Notes: generated from the sequence alone by a model not told the origin. A DNA stretch of 50,685 nucleotides from Clostridia bacterium (GCA_017446155.1 JAFSRI010000053.1:234830-285514); one strand, 5' to 3'; shown: positions 33,608-41,825, counted from the stretch's first letter. Program-made: numbers and translations.

Positions 33608-34495
33608 ATGAGAGCAAACGGAAGCAGAATGGGCGATCTTCATCCGCTTTCGGCGGCAATATATTTCTTGTGTGTGCTGGTTGTTACCATGTTCTCGGGC
33701 AACCCCGTGATAACACTTTCCGGATTATTAGGGGCGATCGCGCTGTTTCCGTTTGTGTGCGACGGCAAAACCGTTCTTAAAACTTTCGGCGGACTTGGTG
33801 TTTCAATACTCGTGATAACGGCGATAAACCCGTTTATCTCACATAACGGTGTGACAAAACTGTTTACCTTTTTAAGAATAAACGTTTCGCTTGAATCGCT
33901 GCTTTACGGCGCGAACTTTGCCGCAATTTTCTCAGCTGTCATTATTTGGGGCGCATGCATGGGCTCGGTGATGAAAAGCGAAAAGATAACGTATCTGCTC
34001 GGCAGAATAGCGCCGAAAACGGCTATGGTGTTGTCTATGTCGCTGAGGTTTATCCCGCTTTTTTCAGAAAAGGCGCGGAAAATCAGCCGTTCGCGAAATG
34101 TGCTCGGGCTTGCGGAAGGCGAGGGGAAAAACAGGCTTTCATATGCGGCAAAAACTTTTTCGGCGCTTGTCGGATGGTCGCTTGAAAACTCTGTCGAAAC
34201 GGCAAATTCGATGAAAGCGCGCGGCTATGGACGGTCGGCGCGCGGGACGTTTTTTAAATACGCGTTCGGCTTTTCAGATGTGGCGGTGCTGTCGGCGGCG
34301 CTTTTATTGACTGCGTTAAACGCCGTGGGGCAGGCGATGGGCGGCGGATTTGAATTTTACCCGAAGATAACGGCTATTCCGCATGGAACGACGGACATTA
34401 TAGCGTACGGCGCGTTCTTCATACTTGCAATTTTGCCGGCAGTTATTGAAATTGTTTGGAGGATAAAATGGAAATTTTACGAATCGAAAATTTGA
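33608..34495 (+). CDS. ECF transporter T component (CbiQ family)
   Basis: 295 aa from ATG 33608 with GGCGAGGAT upstream (longer in-frame starts at 33539 and 33587 lack ribosome sites). Five or six membrane helices. Coupling-helix signature SMKARGYGRSARGTF near residues 201-215 and the earlier KARKISRSRNVLGLAEG. It belongs to a dedicated T-A-S operon, separate from the general module at 13.8-16.3 kb. It overlaps the ATPase start by 28 nt. Confidence 0.9.
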   Translation: MRANGSRMGDLHPLSAAIYFLCVLVVTMFSGNPVITLSGLLGAIALFPFVCDGKTVLKTFGGLGVSILVITAINPFISHNGVTKLFTFLRINVSLESLLYGANFAAIFSAVIIWGACMGSVMKSEKITYLLGRIAPKTAMVLSMSLRFIPLFSEKARKISRSRNVLGLAEGEGKNRLSYAAKTFSALVGWSLENSVETANSMKARGYGRSARGTFFKYAFGFSDVAVLSAALLLTALNAVGQAMGGGFEFYPKITAIPHGTTDIIAYGAFFILAILPAVIEIVWRIKWKFYESKI

Positions 34496-36150
34496 GCTTT
34501 ACATATCCGAAAAACGATAAAAAAGCGCTTGACAACGTTTCTTTTTCGATTGAAGAGGGAGATTTTGTGCTTGTTTGCGGAAGCTCGGGCAGCGGAAAAA
34601 CGACGCTGCTCAGAACATTAAAACCAGAGATAGCGCCATACGGTGAAAAGAACGGTAAGATTCTGTTTTGCGGTGAAGAGCTCAGCTCTTTGAATTCATT
34701 GAAAACCGCAGGCGAAATAGGGTTTGTTTCGCAACAGCCCGAACAGCAGATAGTGACGGACACGGTTGAAGAGGAGCTTTCTTTCGGGCTTTGCGGAATT
34801 TGCACTGATAGAGAAAAAATAAGGCGGCGCGTGGGCGAAGTCGTGGGGTATTTCGGAATAGAGGGTATGCTCGGCAAAAAGACGAGCGAGCTTTCGGGTG
34901 GGCAAAAACAGATGTTATGCCTTGCTTCCGTCATGGCAATGAACCCGAGGGTGCTTATTCTTGATGAGCCTACATCACAACTCGACCCTATCTCTGCCGT
35001 TGAGTTTATTTTCGCGCTTAAAAGACTGAACCGCGACATGGGGCTGACAGTGATAATCTCCGAGCATCGCGTGGAGGAGCTGTTTGTCGCGGCAGACAAA
35101 ATCGCCGTGTTCGATTCGGGTTGTCTTATTTCATTCGGTTCTCCATACAGCGTCGGGGAATATCTTGCAAGCTCTCCGAAAGCCGAGCGCGCGTCGCTTA
35201 TGTTGCCGTGTGCGACAAAAATATTTCGCGGAACAGGCGGTGTCGGTAGGGCGCCGCTCACCGTGCGCGACGGGCGGGAATATATAAATAAAAATTTCAA
35301 AAACGGTGTTTGTAAAAAGGTTGTTCCAGGTGCGCAAGCACATGAAAAAGCCGATGTGGCGGTGAGACTCGATAAAGTCTGTTTTAAATATGGGCGAGAG
35401 CGCCCTTATGTGCTTTACGATTGTTCTGCTGAAATCAATCGCTGCGAGATATTTGCAGTCCTCGGCGGTAACGGAAGCGGAAAAACGACGCTGCTTTCGA
35501 TAATTTCGGGCCTTGAAAAACCTATATCCGGTAAAGTTGATATTTTGGGAAAAAATATAAATAAATACAAGGGCAATTCACTTTACCGGGGGGTGCTTTC
35601 CGCACTTCCGCAAGACCCGCAGGAGCTGTTCATCGGCGAAAGCGGACGAGAGGAGATCGAACAGGTTTGTCAAGATAAAGAAAAGGCGGAAGCTATGGCA
35701 AGGACGCTTGAAATAGACGGGCTGCTCGACAGACATCCGTATGACCTGTCGGGGGGTGAACAGCAAAGGTTGGCGCTTTGCGAGGTTCTTCTGACTGAAC
35801 CCAAAATACTTTTGCTCGACGAACCGACAAGAAGCATCGACGCGTTTTATAAAAAAGTTTTGGCAGAAAAGTTGAGAGCGCTTAAAAACGACGGGGTGAC
35901 GGTAATTATGGTGACGCACGACACCGAATTTGCGGCTGAGGTTGCAGACAGATGCGCTATGCTTTTCGGCGGTGAGCTTACGCCGGGCGAAAGACCGGAG
36001 GAGTTCTTTTCGGAGAACGACTTTTATACGACTCAGGCGGCAAGAATTAGCCGAGGATCGTTTGAAAACGCCGTAACGCCAGAGCAGGTGATAGGCCTTT
36101 GCCAAAAAAACAAAGCCATGGAGCATGAAAGACAAAATGAAAAAAAATAG
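34468..36150 (+). CDS. ECF transporter double ABC ATPase
   Basis: 560 aa from ATG 34468 (GGAGG upstream). Two ABC domains fused in one chain: domain 1 has Walker A GSSGSGKTT, FVSQQPEQQIVTDTVEEEL, LSGGQKQ and LDEPTSQLDP; domain 2 (from about 295) has Walker A GGNGSGKTT, LSGGEQQR and LLDEPTRSIDA with the switch His in VTHDTEFAAE. Such fused EcfA-A' proteins serve dedicated ECF systems (for example YkoD-like). It overlaps both neighbours. Confidence 0.92.
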   Translation: MEILRIENLSFTYPKNDKKALDNVSFSIEEGDFVLVCGSSGSGKTTLLRTLKPEIAPYGEKNGKILFCGEELSSLNSLKTAGEIGFVSQQPEQQIVTDTVEEELSFGLCGICTDREKIRRRVGEVVGYFGIEGMLGKKTSELSGGQKQMLCLASVMAMNPRVLILDEPTSQLDPISAVEFIFALKRLNRDMGLTVIISEHRVEELFVAADKIAVFDSGCLISFGSPYSVGEYLASSPKAERASLMLPCATKIFRGTGGVGRAPLTVRDGREYINKNFKNGVCKKVVPGAQAHEKADVAVRLDKVCFKYGRERPYVLYDCSAEINRCEIFAVLGGNGSGKTTLLSIISGLEKPISGKVDILGKNINKYKGNSLYRGVLSALPQDPQELFIGESGREEIEQVCQDKEKAEAMARTLEIDGLLDRHPYDLSGGEQQRLALCEVLLTEPKILLLDEPTRSIDAFYKKVLAEKLRALKNDGVTVIMVTHDTEFAAEVADRCAMLFGGELTPGERPEEFFSENDFYTTQAARISRGSFENAVTPEQVIGLCQKNKAMEHERQNEKK

Positions 36151-36826
36151 TATAAAAAAACTTATAAGATACCTCATTATTTTAGCGGTTATTCCCGTTG
36201 TCGGGGCAATAGGAATATTCGTTTTCGACAACTCGAAATTTATGCTTTTTGCAACGGCGATCGCCATACTTTCATGCGTGCCGTTCTTTATGTCTTTTGA
36301 GAAAAAAGAAACGAACACCTCACGCATAGTTTTGTTAGCCGTCATGACTGCGCTCTCTGTCGGGGGAAGGGTGGTTTTCTCATTTTTCCCGTTTTTCAAA
36401 CCTATAACCGCTATCGTCATTATATGCGGAATGTATCTCGGTGCGGAGGCGGGCTTTATGTGCGGAGCACTTTCGGCTTTTATATCGAATTTTATTTTTA
36501 CGCAAGGGCCGTGGACCGCGTTTCAAATGTTTGCATGGGGAATAATCGGATTTATCGCAGGACTTATGCATAAGGCGTTTAAAGACAGCAAATTTTCACT
36601 TTGCACGTTTGGCGGTATCAGCGGTTTTTTGTATTCGTTCATTCTTGACATTAACAGCACATTGTGGCTTTCCGGAACGTTTACATTTGAAGCATATTTG
36701 AAAATAACCGCTTCATCTTTGCCGTATACGTTGATTTACGCCGTGTCAAATGTGATATTCCTCTTGCTGCTCATTACTCCGTTAGGAAAAAAACTCGACA
36801 GGGTGCTTACAAAATTCGGAATATAG
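36125..36826 (+). CDS. ECF transporter S component (substrate-binding), specificity unknown
   Basis: 233 aa. Six or more membrane helices, including ILAVIPVVGAIGIFVF (about 19-34) and PITAIVIICGMYLGAEAGF (about 93-111). The segment FIFTQGPWTAFQMFAWGIIGFIAGLM is a pattern I associate with a clostridial S-component group sometimes linked to cobalamin or related precursors, but I cannot assign the ligand. The start overlaps the ATPase by 26 nt; ATG 36137 is an alternative. No biosynthetic gene is adjacent to reveal the vitamin. Confidence 0.82.
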   Translation: MKDKMKKNSIKKLIRYLIILAVIPVVGAIGIFVFDNSKFMLFATAIAILSCVPFFMSFEKKETNTSRIVLLAVMTALSVGGRVVFSFFPFFKPITAIVIICGMYLGAEAGFMCGALSAFISNFIFTQGPWTAFQMFAWGIIGFIAGLMHKAFKDSKFSLCTFGGISGFLYSFILDINSTLWLSGTFTFEAYLKITASSLPYTLIYAVSNVIFLLLLITPLGKKLDRVLTKFGI

Positions 36827-37166
36827 ATTGTTGAGTCGATATACAAAATGTGTGCCGGCATAAACTTGTTGCAAATTTAAATTTCAACGATTTGCAAATG
36901 ATAAAATAATCATGACATGCTTTTTCAAAATTGCAAAAATAAAAATCAACAATACATACAAATCAAAGTGTAAAAGAGATTATTATAGGTTGAAAAAAAC
37001 ATAAGATAGAATAAATCAGGATGAAAAAATAAAATTATTACAGTAATAAAAGAGATAAATAATTTGCAAAAATACCAAATGTGAAATTCAAATGAAAAAT
37101 ATTTAAATGACAAACGTTTGAAAACCCAAAAAACAAATACAGTCAAAGAATAAAACGGACAAGGCC
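36827..37166. other. A/T-rich gap before the phosphofructokinase gene
   Basis: 340 bp, very A-rich, without a plausible gene. It contains the palindrome at 37111-37120 near the 3' end. I found no terminator after the S component and no -35/-10 pair with proper spacing. Confidence 0.6.
37109..37122. promoter_or_regulatory. Palindromic operator (LacI/CcpA-type) upstream of pfkB-family gene
   Basis: The core CAAACGTTTG (37111-37120) is a perfect 10-bp palindrome centred on CG, as in operators of LacI-family sugar regulators; it only partly matches the CcpA cre consensus. It lies 46 bp before the start codon. Confidence 0.45.
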
Positions 37167-38090
37167 ATGAATATAATTACTTTAACGATAAACCCCGCGT
37201 TTGATACGCACATAGAAATTGAAAATTTCATTCTCGGAACTGAAAACTATGCTGAGGCGAGGAGCCGTCAGGCAGGTGGAAAGGGAATAAACGTTTCAAG
37301 GGCTCTTTCTTTAAACGGGGTAGATAATACAGCGCTTGTGATAATCGGAAAAAAGAACGGAAGAGAATTTGAGGAAGCGCTTGAAGCGGACGGGGTAAAA
37401 TATTGCCCGATATACACCGACGGAGAGATAAGAGAGAATATTACGATACATTCCTGTGATGAAACACGGATAAGCCTTGAAGGGAAAATGCCGACAGATG
37501 AAGAAGTTTCGGCGCTTTTTGAAATTTGCCGAAAGAACGTTTTAAAAGGCGACTCAGTGGTGTTTTCGGGACGGATACCGAAAGGCGCCGATAAGAAAAA
37601 AATATTGAAAGAACTGAAAAAACTAAGTGACGACGGGGTAAAGTTATATATAGACACAAACTCGTTTTCGCTTGACGAGGTGATAAAAGTAAGTCCTTAT
37701 TTGATAAAGCCTAACAGAAATGAGCTTGCCTCGCTTTGCGGGAAATTTGAGCGCAACGCCGGCGCCTTCCGCCTTGCGGCGGAGGCGGCGCGCCGCGGTA
37801 TCGGGCGAGTGTTGCTTTCTCTCGGTTCGGAGGGGGCGGCGGTGATAGGCGACGGCTTTGGATTCTATGCGCGCGCGCCGAAGATCGTCGTCAAGTCGAC
37901 GATCGGCGCCGGCGACAGTATGCTTGCGGGATATATCGCTTCAAAAGAGGCAGGAAAAACAGAAAGCGAGGCGCTCATTTCAGCTGTCGCATGGGGCAGC
38001 GCGAAATGTCTCAGAGATGGTACTTTGCCGCCTCTTTCTCAGGATATTGATAATTTGGAAAAAGAAATCAAAGTTGAAAAAATTCAATAG
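37167..38090 (+). CDS. 1-phosphofructokinase family hexose kinase
   Basis: 307 aa PfkB-fold kinase. Features: TLTINPAFDTHIEIENF start as in FruK/LacC, GGKGINVSRAL (38-48) for sugar binding, VVFSGRIPKG, KPNRNELASL, and STIGAGDSMLAGY with catalytic Asp250 and the anion hole. FruK uses fructose-1-phosphate, LacC tagatose-6-phosphate; the sequence fits either, and no PTS or tag gene is nearby to decide. Monocistronic; the ribosome site is weak (GGACAAGG). Confidence 0.88.
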   Translation: MNIITLTINPAFDTHIEIENFILGTENYAEARSRQAGGKGINVSRALSLNGVDNTALVIIGKKNGREFEEALEADGVKYCPIYTDGEIRENITIHSCDETRISLEGKMPTDEEVSALFEICRKNVLKGDSVVFSGRIPKGADKKKILKELKKLSDDGVKLYIDTNSFSLDEVIKVSPYLIKPNRNELASLCGKFERNAGAFRLAAEAARRGIGRVLLSLGSEGAAVIGDGFGFYARAPKIVVKSTIGAGDSMLAGYIASKEAGKTESEALISAVAWGSAKCLRDGTLPPLSQDIDNLEKEIKVEKIQ

Positions 38091-38354
38091 AACAAACTTT
38101 TTTACATAGCAGTTTTATGTGTTTCAAAATCAAATGACGGTGATTTTTCAAAGATAAAATCTGCGGACATGTAAGGCTTGCATATTGCTTTAAATATGAA
38201 TTGTTTATTTTTTGAATTTATTTGTGTGATTAGATAACATAAATGTTACTTTGAATAAATCCGATTTGCAACTTAATGCGAACTTTTTTAAGAACATATT
38301 TGATTGTATGTAAAAAGCGATTAACCGTCCCTATATTCAAGAAAAATAAAAAAC
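38091..38354. other. A/T-rich gap upstream of the SPT promoter
   Basis: Part of a 350-bp gene-free stretch. A/T-rich, no terminator with a clear T tract, no gene and no repeat seen apart from the promoter that follows. Confidence 0.5.
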
Positions 38355-38383
38355 TTGACAATAAAATGCTGTGGTAGTATAAT
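38355..38383 (+). promoter_or_regulatory. Perfect consensus sigma-A promoter of the SPT gene
   Basis: TTGACA, 17-bp spacer, TATAAT: both hexamers exact. The strongest promoter in the window, 57 bp before ATG 38441. Suggests high constitutive expression of the putative sphingolipid genes. Confidence 0.9.
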
Positions 38384-38440
38384 AAAGTTTATGAAAGACA
38401 TAAGTTTTTCATTGAAAAAGATTTAAACAGGAGAAAAAAT

Positions 38441-39616
38441 ATGGATCTTTTCAAAAAGTTTGAAAGCGATACTCGCGCAAAAGAACTCCGCGAGGCAGGT
38501 ATATATCCCTATTTCCATGCACTTCAAACAAAGCAAGATACGGAAGTTATGATGGAAGGCAAGAGAAGGATCATGCTCGGCTCGAATAACTATCTCGGTC
38601 TTACGACAAATGAGAACGTCATTAACGCGGGAATAGAAGCATTCAGAAAATACGGCTCGGGCTGTTCGGGTTCAAGATTCCTCAACGGTACGCTTCAACT
38701 CCACCTTGATCTTGAAGAAGAACTTGCCAAATTCTTGCGCAAAGAAGCGGTGATGACATTTTCCACGGGATTCCAATCGAATCTCGGCATTATAAGCGCG
38801 CTTGTCGGTCGCGGCGACTATGTTGTATGCGACAAAGAAAACCACGCTAGCATATATGACGGGTGCAAACTCAGTTACGGGAAGATGGTCAGATATGAGC
38901 ACAACGACATGGCAGATCTTGAAGAAGTTTTGAAAACCATCCCGGGAAGCGCGGGAATACTTATTGTAACCGACGGCGTTTTCAGCATGGGCGGCGATAT
39001 AGCAAATCTTCCTGAAATTTGCCGCTTGGCAAAGAAATACGGCGCGAGAGTAATGGTAGATGACGCACACGGACTCGGCGTTATCGGCGAAGGCGGTCGC
39101 GGTACGGCAAGTTATTACGGGCTTGAAGATCAAGTTGATATATATATGGGAACGTTCAGTAAATCTTTGGCGAGCCTCGGCGGTTATATGGCGGCAAGCG
39201 CCGATGCTGTTGAGTATGTCCGTCACAATTCAAGACCGTTCATTTTCTCGGCGTCAATCACCCCCGCGTCATGCGCGTCGGCCTTGGCTGCGCTCAAAGA
39301 ACTTGAAACTCACCCTGAACTTGTCGAAAATCTTGCACACATATCGGAATATATGCGCGCCGCTCTGAAAGCAAAGGGCGTCAAAATAAGAGAATCCAAA
39401 ACTCCGATAATACCGATTTATACATATGAAATGTTCCGCACGTTCAAGATAGCCGCACGTCTTTATGACGAGGGCGTATATGCGAACAGTTCCGTTCCGC
39501 CGGCAACGGCTCAGCACGAATGTCTTATTCGCACAAGCCTTATGGCAACGCATACGGAAGCGCTTGTTGACGAAGCGGTGGATATTATCGCAAGAGTTCT
39601 TGAAGAAGAGAACTGA
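38441..39616 (+). CDS. spt: Serine palmitoyltransferase-like alpha-oxoamine synthase
   Basis: 391 aa PLP enzyme predicted to condense serine with a fatty acyl thioester to 3-ketosphinganine. It reads very like the soluble Sphingobacterium/Sphingomonas SPTs: YFHALQTKQDTEV in the front, GSNNYLGLT, GSGCSGSRFLNGT, STGFQSNLG, TDGVFSMGGDI and DDAHGLGVIGEGGRGT. PLP Lys is K241 in MGTFSKSLASLGGY; H135 would stack on the ring, D207 and H210 hold the cofactor. The SKQDTEV-type and LIRTSLMATHT motifs favour SPT over KBL, AONS or ALAS in the same family. Ribosome site CAGGAG. The dehydrogenase gene starts 1 nt after the stop. Confidence 0.85.
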   Translation: MDLFKKFESDTRAKELREAGIYPYFHALQTKQDTEVMMEGKRRIMLGSNNYLGLTTNENVINAGIEAFRKYGSGCSGSRFLNGTLQLHLDLEEELAKFLRKEAVMTFSTGFQSNLGIISALVGRGDYVVCDKENHASIYDGCKLSYGKMVRYEHNDMADLEEVLKTIPGSAGILIVTDGVFSMGGDIANLPEICRLAKKYGARVMVDDAHGLGVIGEGGRGTASYYGLEDQVDIYMGTFSKSLASLGGYMAASADAVEYVRHNSRPFIFSASITPASCASALAALKELETHPELVENLAHISEYMRAALKAKGVKIRESKTPIIPIYTYEMFRTFKIAARLYDEGVYANSSVPPATAQHECLIRTSLMATHTEALVDEAVDIIARVLEEEN

Positions 39617-39617
39617 T

Positions 39618-40403
39618 ATGAAAACGGTTGTTATAACGGGCGGTTCAAGCGGGATAGGTCTTTCGGCGGCGAATGAAATTGCAAAAACATGCAAGGTATA
39701 CGAGCTCAGCCGCAGAGAGGCGACGTATGACGACCGCGTTCATATTCGCACGGACGTTTCTGACGAGAAGAGTGTGAGGTCGGCGATAAAACAGGTAATT
39801 GAAGCCGAAGGAAAGATAGATATTCTCGTTTGTTGTGCCGGCTTCGGAATATCGGGCGCTGTTGAATTTACCGATGAGGCGGACGCACGCCGCCAACTCG
39901 ACGTAAATTTTTATGGCGTGGACAACACCGTGCGCGCGGTACTTCCGTATATGAGAGAAGCCGGCGGCGGTCGAATCGTTTGCGTAAGTTCAGTAGCAGG
40001 CGCGATACCGATACCATTCCAAACATACTACTCGGTTTCAAAAGCTGCGATAAACGCATATGTCAAAGCGCTTGACCTCGAAGTAAAACCGTTTGGAATA
40101 AGCGCTTGTGCGGTAATGCCGGGTGACATAAGAACCGGTTTCACGGCCGCAAGAAAAAAGTCGTATGAAGGTGACGACATCTACGATGGCAGAATATCGC
40201 GTTCGGTCGCCGGAATGGAAAAAGACGAGATACACGGCGGGACGCCGGATTTTGCCGGAAAATTTATTGCAAAAAAAGCATTTGCAAAGCGAGTCCCTGC
40301 GGTTTGCACGATCGGGCTAAAATACAAATTTCTTGTATTGCTTGCGCGCACACTGCCGCAACAGTTTGTCTTAAAAATAGTCGGCATGCTTTATGCAAAA
40401 TAA
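39618..40403 (+). CDS. Short-chain dehydrogenase, candidate 3-ketosphinganine reductase
   Basis: 261 aa from ATG 39618; the frame is open upstream inside the SPT gene but that part is not coding. Classical SDR: TGGSSGIG (7-14) for NAD(P), CAGFG (73-77), catalytic S124/S125, Y138 and K142 (YYSVSK), and PGDIRTGF. The C-terminus is hydrophobic (KFLVLLARTLPQQFVLKIVG), which could dock to membrane, as in KDSR-type reductases. Coupled to SPT with a 1-nt gap, so reduction of the 3-keto product is the likely role. Note that Caulobacter CerR is an atypical epimerase-like SDR; this one is of the classical type. A terminator follows. Confidence 0.8.
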   Translation: MKTVVITGGSSGIGLSAANEIAKTCKVYELSRREATYDDRVHIRTDVSDEKSVRSAIKQVIEAEGKIDILVCCAGFGISGAVEFTDEADARRQLDVNFYGVDNTVRAVLPYMREAGGGRIVCVSSVAGAIPIPFQTYYSVSKAAINAYVKALDLEVKPFGISACAVMPGDIRTGFTAARKKSYEGDDIYDGRISRSVAGMEKDEIHGGTPDFAGKFIAKKAFAKRVPAVCTIGLKYKFLVLLARTLPQQFVLKIVGMLYAK

Positions 40404-40410
40404 AATAATT

Positions 40411-40443
40411 GCCCTCGGCTAAAATAAGCTGAGGGCTTTTTTG
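40411..40443 (+). terminator. Terminator of the SPT-SDR operon
   Basis: 10-bp stem GCCCTCGGCT / AGCTGAGGGC (one G-T pair), loop AAAATA, then a run of six T (40437-40442). The last T residues overlap the left end of the second palindromic element. Confidence 0.9.
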
Positions 40444-40568
40444 TCGCCCCGCGACGTTTTCGCCGCAGGCGAAAATTTCGCGCCGGCACGGGAAACTAAG
40501 AAAAACAGTGAACGCACCGCCCCTTTGCCGGTGCGCCGCGCACAAAGTGCGCCGTCGCGGGGCGACAA
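40441..40568. repeat. GC-rich palindromic element, copy 2 (MITE/REP-like)
   Basis: 128 bp with a perfect 16-bp terminal inverted repeat (TTGTCGCCCCGCGACG at 40441-40456, complement at 40553-40568). Twelve bases, CGCCCCGCGACG, are shared with copy 1 at 5764-5885. Inner hairpins: TTTTCGCC-GCA-GGCGAAAA (40457-40475) and GCGCAC-AAA-GTGCGC (40538-40552). The inner motif at 40517-40529 is on the opposite strand to that of copy 1. It sits directly on the T tract of the SPT-SDR terminator. A 79-codon open frame across it is almost certainly not coding. Confidence 0.85.
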
Positions 40569-40606
40569 TGCAGAAACTGTCCACCGAAAAAAATTTACCG
40601 TGACTG

Positions 40607-40635
40607 TTGACTATTTAATAAGTTTAGTTTATAAT
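40607..40635 (+). promoter_or_regulatory. Strong sigma-A promoter of the BcerS-like gene
   Basis: TTGACT, 17-bp spacer, perfect TATAAT; 48 bp before ATG 40684. Gives the acyltransferase gene expression independent of the SPT operon. Confidence 0.85.
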
Positions 40636-40683
40636 TTATATATTACCTTGCGCAAAAATTTAAAAAATACGGAGAGATGACAC

Positions 40684-41802
40684 ATGATTGAAATCAGAGA
40701 AGTCAAGGGAAAGAGAATGCTTAAAAAATTTATAGATTTTCCTATTGCTCTTTATAAAAATTGTCCATATTTTACCCCGTATCTTTACGAGGATGAAATA
40801 GCAAATCTCACTCCGGGAAAGAACCCCGCGTCATCATACTGCGATTTTAAACTTTTTATGGCATTCAAGGACGGCAAAGCCGTCGGCAGAATATGCGCTA
40901 TCATCAGTCGTTTTGCAAACGAACGCTATAATCAAAAACGAATACGTTTCAACCGTATAGACATGATCGACGACATCGAAGTTACAAAAGCGCTTATCGG
41001 AGCTGTCGAGAAGTTCGGACTTGAAAACGGCATGGAAGAAATTTGCGGGCCACTCGGATACAGCGACCAGGATAAAGAGGGGCTTCTAACATACGGCTTC
41101 GATCAAAAGAACATGTTCGCAACGTTTTATACATACCCATACTACGTCGATCATCTCCGCGCACTTGGTTTTGTAGAGGACGCCGTGTGGATAGAGGAAA
41201 AGCTCTCGGTACCGAATGAACTTGACCCTACCATAGTTAAGATCGCCGAATTTGCAAAAAAACATTACAATCTTAAACTTGTCCGCCCGAAAAACAAACG
41301 TCAACTTAAACCTTACATCAAAAAGGTACTCAGACTTACGAACGAATGTTATGAGCATTTGTATGAGTATGTCCCGATAAACGAAGAGCAGATGGATCAT
41401 TTGGCGGCGCAGTATGTTCCGCTTATAAATCTTAATTTCTTGCAGCTTATCGAAAACGAAGAAGGGAAGCTTGTCGCATACGGACTTATGATCCCTTCTC
41501 CCGTGGACGCCCTTAAAAAATGCAACGGGCATCTTTTTCCGTTTGGCTGGATAGGCTTTTTACATGCTTTAAATCACTCAAAGGTGCTTGATATGCTCCT
41601 TATTTCAATTCACCCCGATTACAGAGCCAAAGGCGCGGGAGCGATTATTATGGAAGATGCCTGCATTCAGGCAAAAAAATACAAAATTGACCACGCCGAA
41701 ACGGGGCCGATGCTTGAAAACAATAAAGATATTCAAACATTTTGGAACAGATTTGAAAAGGAACACCACAAGACAAGGGCGTGTTTCTTAAAGAGAATTT
41801 GA
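40684..41802 (+). CDS. GNAT-fold protein of the YghO/bacterial ceramide synthase-like family
   Basis: 372 aa. Front: FIDFPIALYKNCPYFTPYLYEDE, then a fairly long family-specific region with GPLGYSDQDKEGLLTYGFDQKNMFATFYTYPYY split by short loops, FVEDAVWIEEKL, LTNECYEHLYEYVPI and HLFPFGWIGFL. The acyl-CoA site of GNAT enzymes is at about 305-320 (HPDYRAKGAGAII). This layout matches, from memory, the YghO/BcerS-like family, one member of which N-acylates the long-chain base in Caulobacter. Here the adjacent SPT and SDR make ceramide synthase the best guess, but no enzymatic residue proves it. Ribosome site CGGAGAG. The next gene follows after 23 nt. Confidence 0.75.
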   Translation: MIEIREVKGKRMLKKFIDFPIALYKNCPYFTPYLYEDEIANLTPGKNPASSYCDFKLFMAFKDGKAVGRICAIISRFANERYNQKRIRFNRIDMIDDIEVTKALIGAVEKFGLENGMEEICGPLGYSDQDKEGLLTYGFDQKNMFATFYTYPYYVDHLRALGFVEDAVWIEEKLSVPNELDPTIVKIAEFAKKHYNLKLVRPKNKRQLKPYIKKVLRLTNECYEHLYEYVPINEEQMDHLAAQYVPLINLNFLQLIENEEGKLVAYGLMIPSPVDALKKCNGHLFPFGWIGFLHALNHSKVLDMLLISIHPDYRAKGAGAIIMEDACIQAKKYKIDHAETGPMLENNKDIQTFWNRFEKEHHKTRACFLKRI

Positions 41803-41825
41803 AATAACGAAAGGAGAGTGTAAAA

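Noticed and set aside
36946..37146. 66-codon open frame on the minus strand, Phe/Ile-rich
   Set aside because: Follows from the very A-rich plus strand (TTT, ATT codons); no ribosome site and no known pattern.
37770..37800. GC-rich hairpin inside the phosphofructokinase gene
   Set aside because: Explained by Ala/Arg codons in a helix (RLAAEAARR); no terminal repeat as in the palindromic elements.
39465..39617. N-terminal extension of the SDR frame inside the SPT gene
   Set aside because: The extension has no SDR similarity and SPT codons are clearly coding; ATG 39618 gives the normal Rossmann start.
40441..40680. 79-codon open frame across palindromic element 2
   Set aside because: Runs through the inverted repeats and the promoter of the next gene; Arg/Ala-rich content comes from GC-rich repeat sequence.
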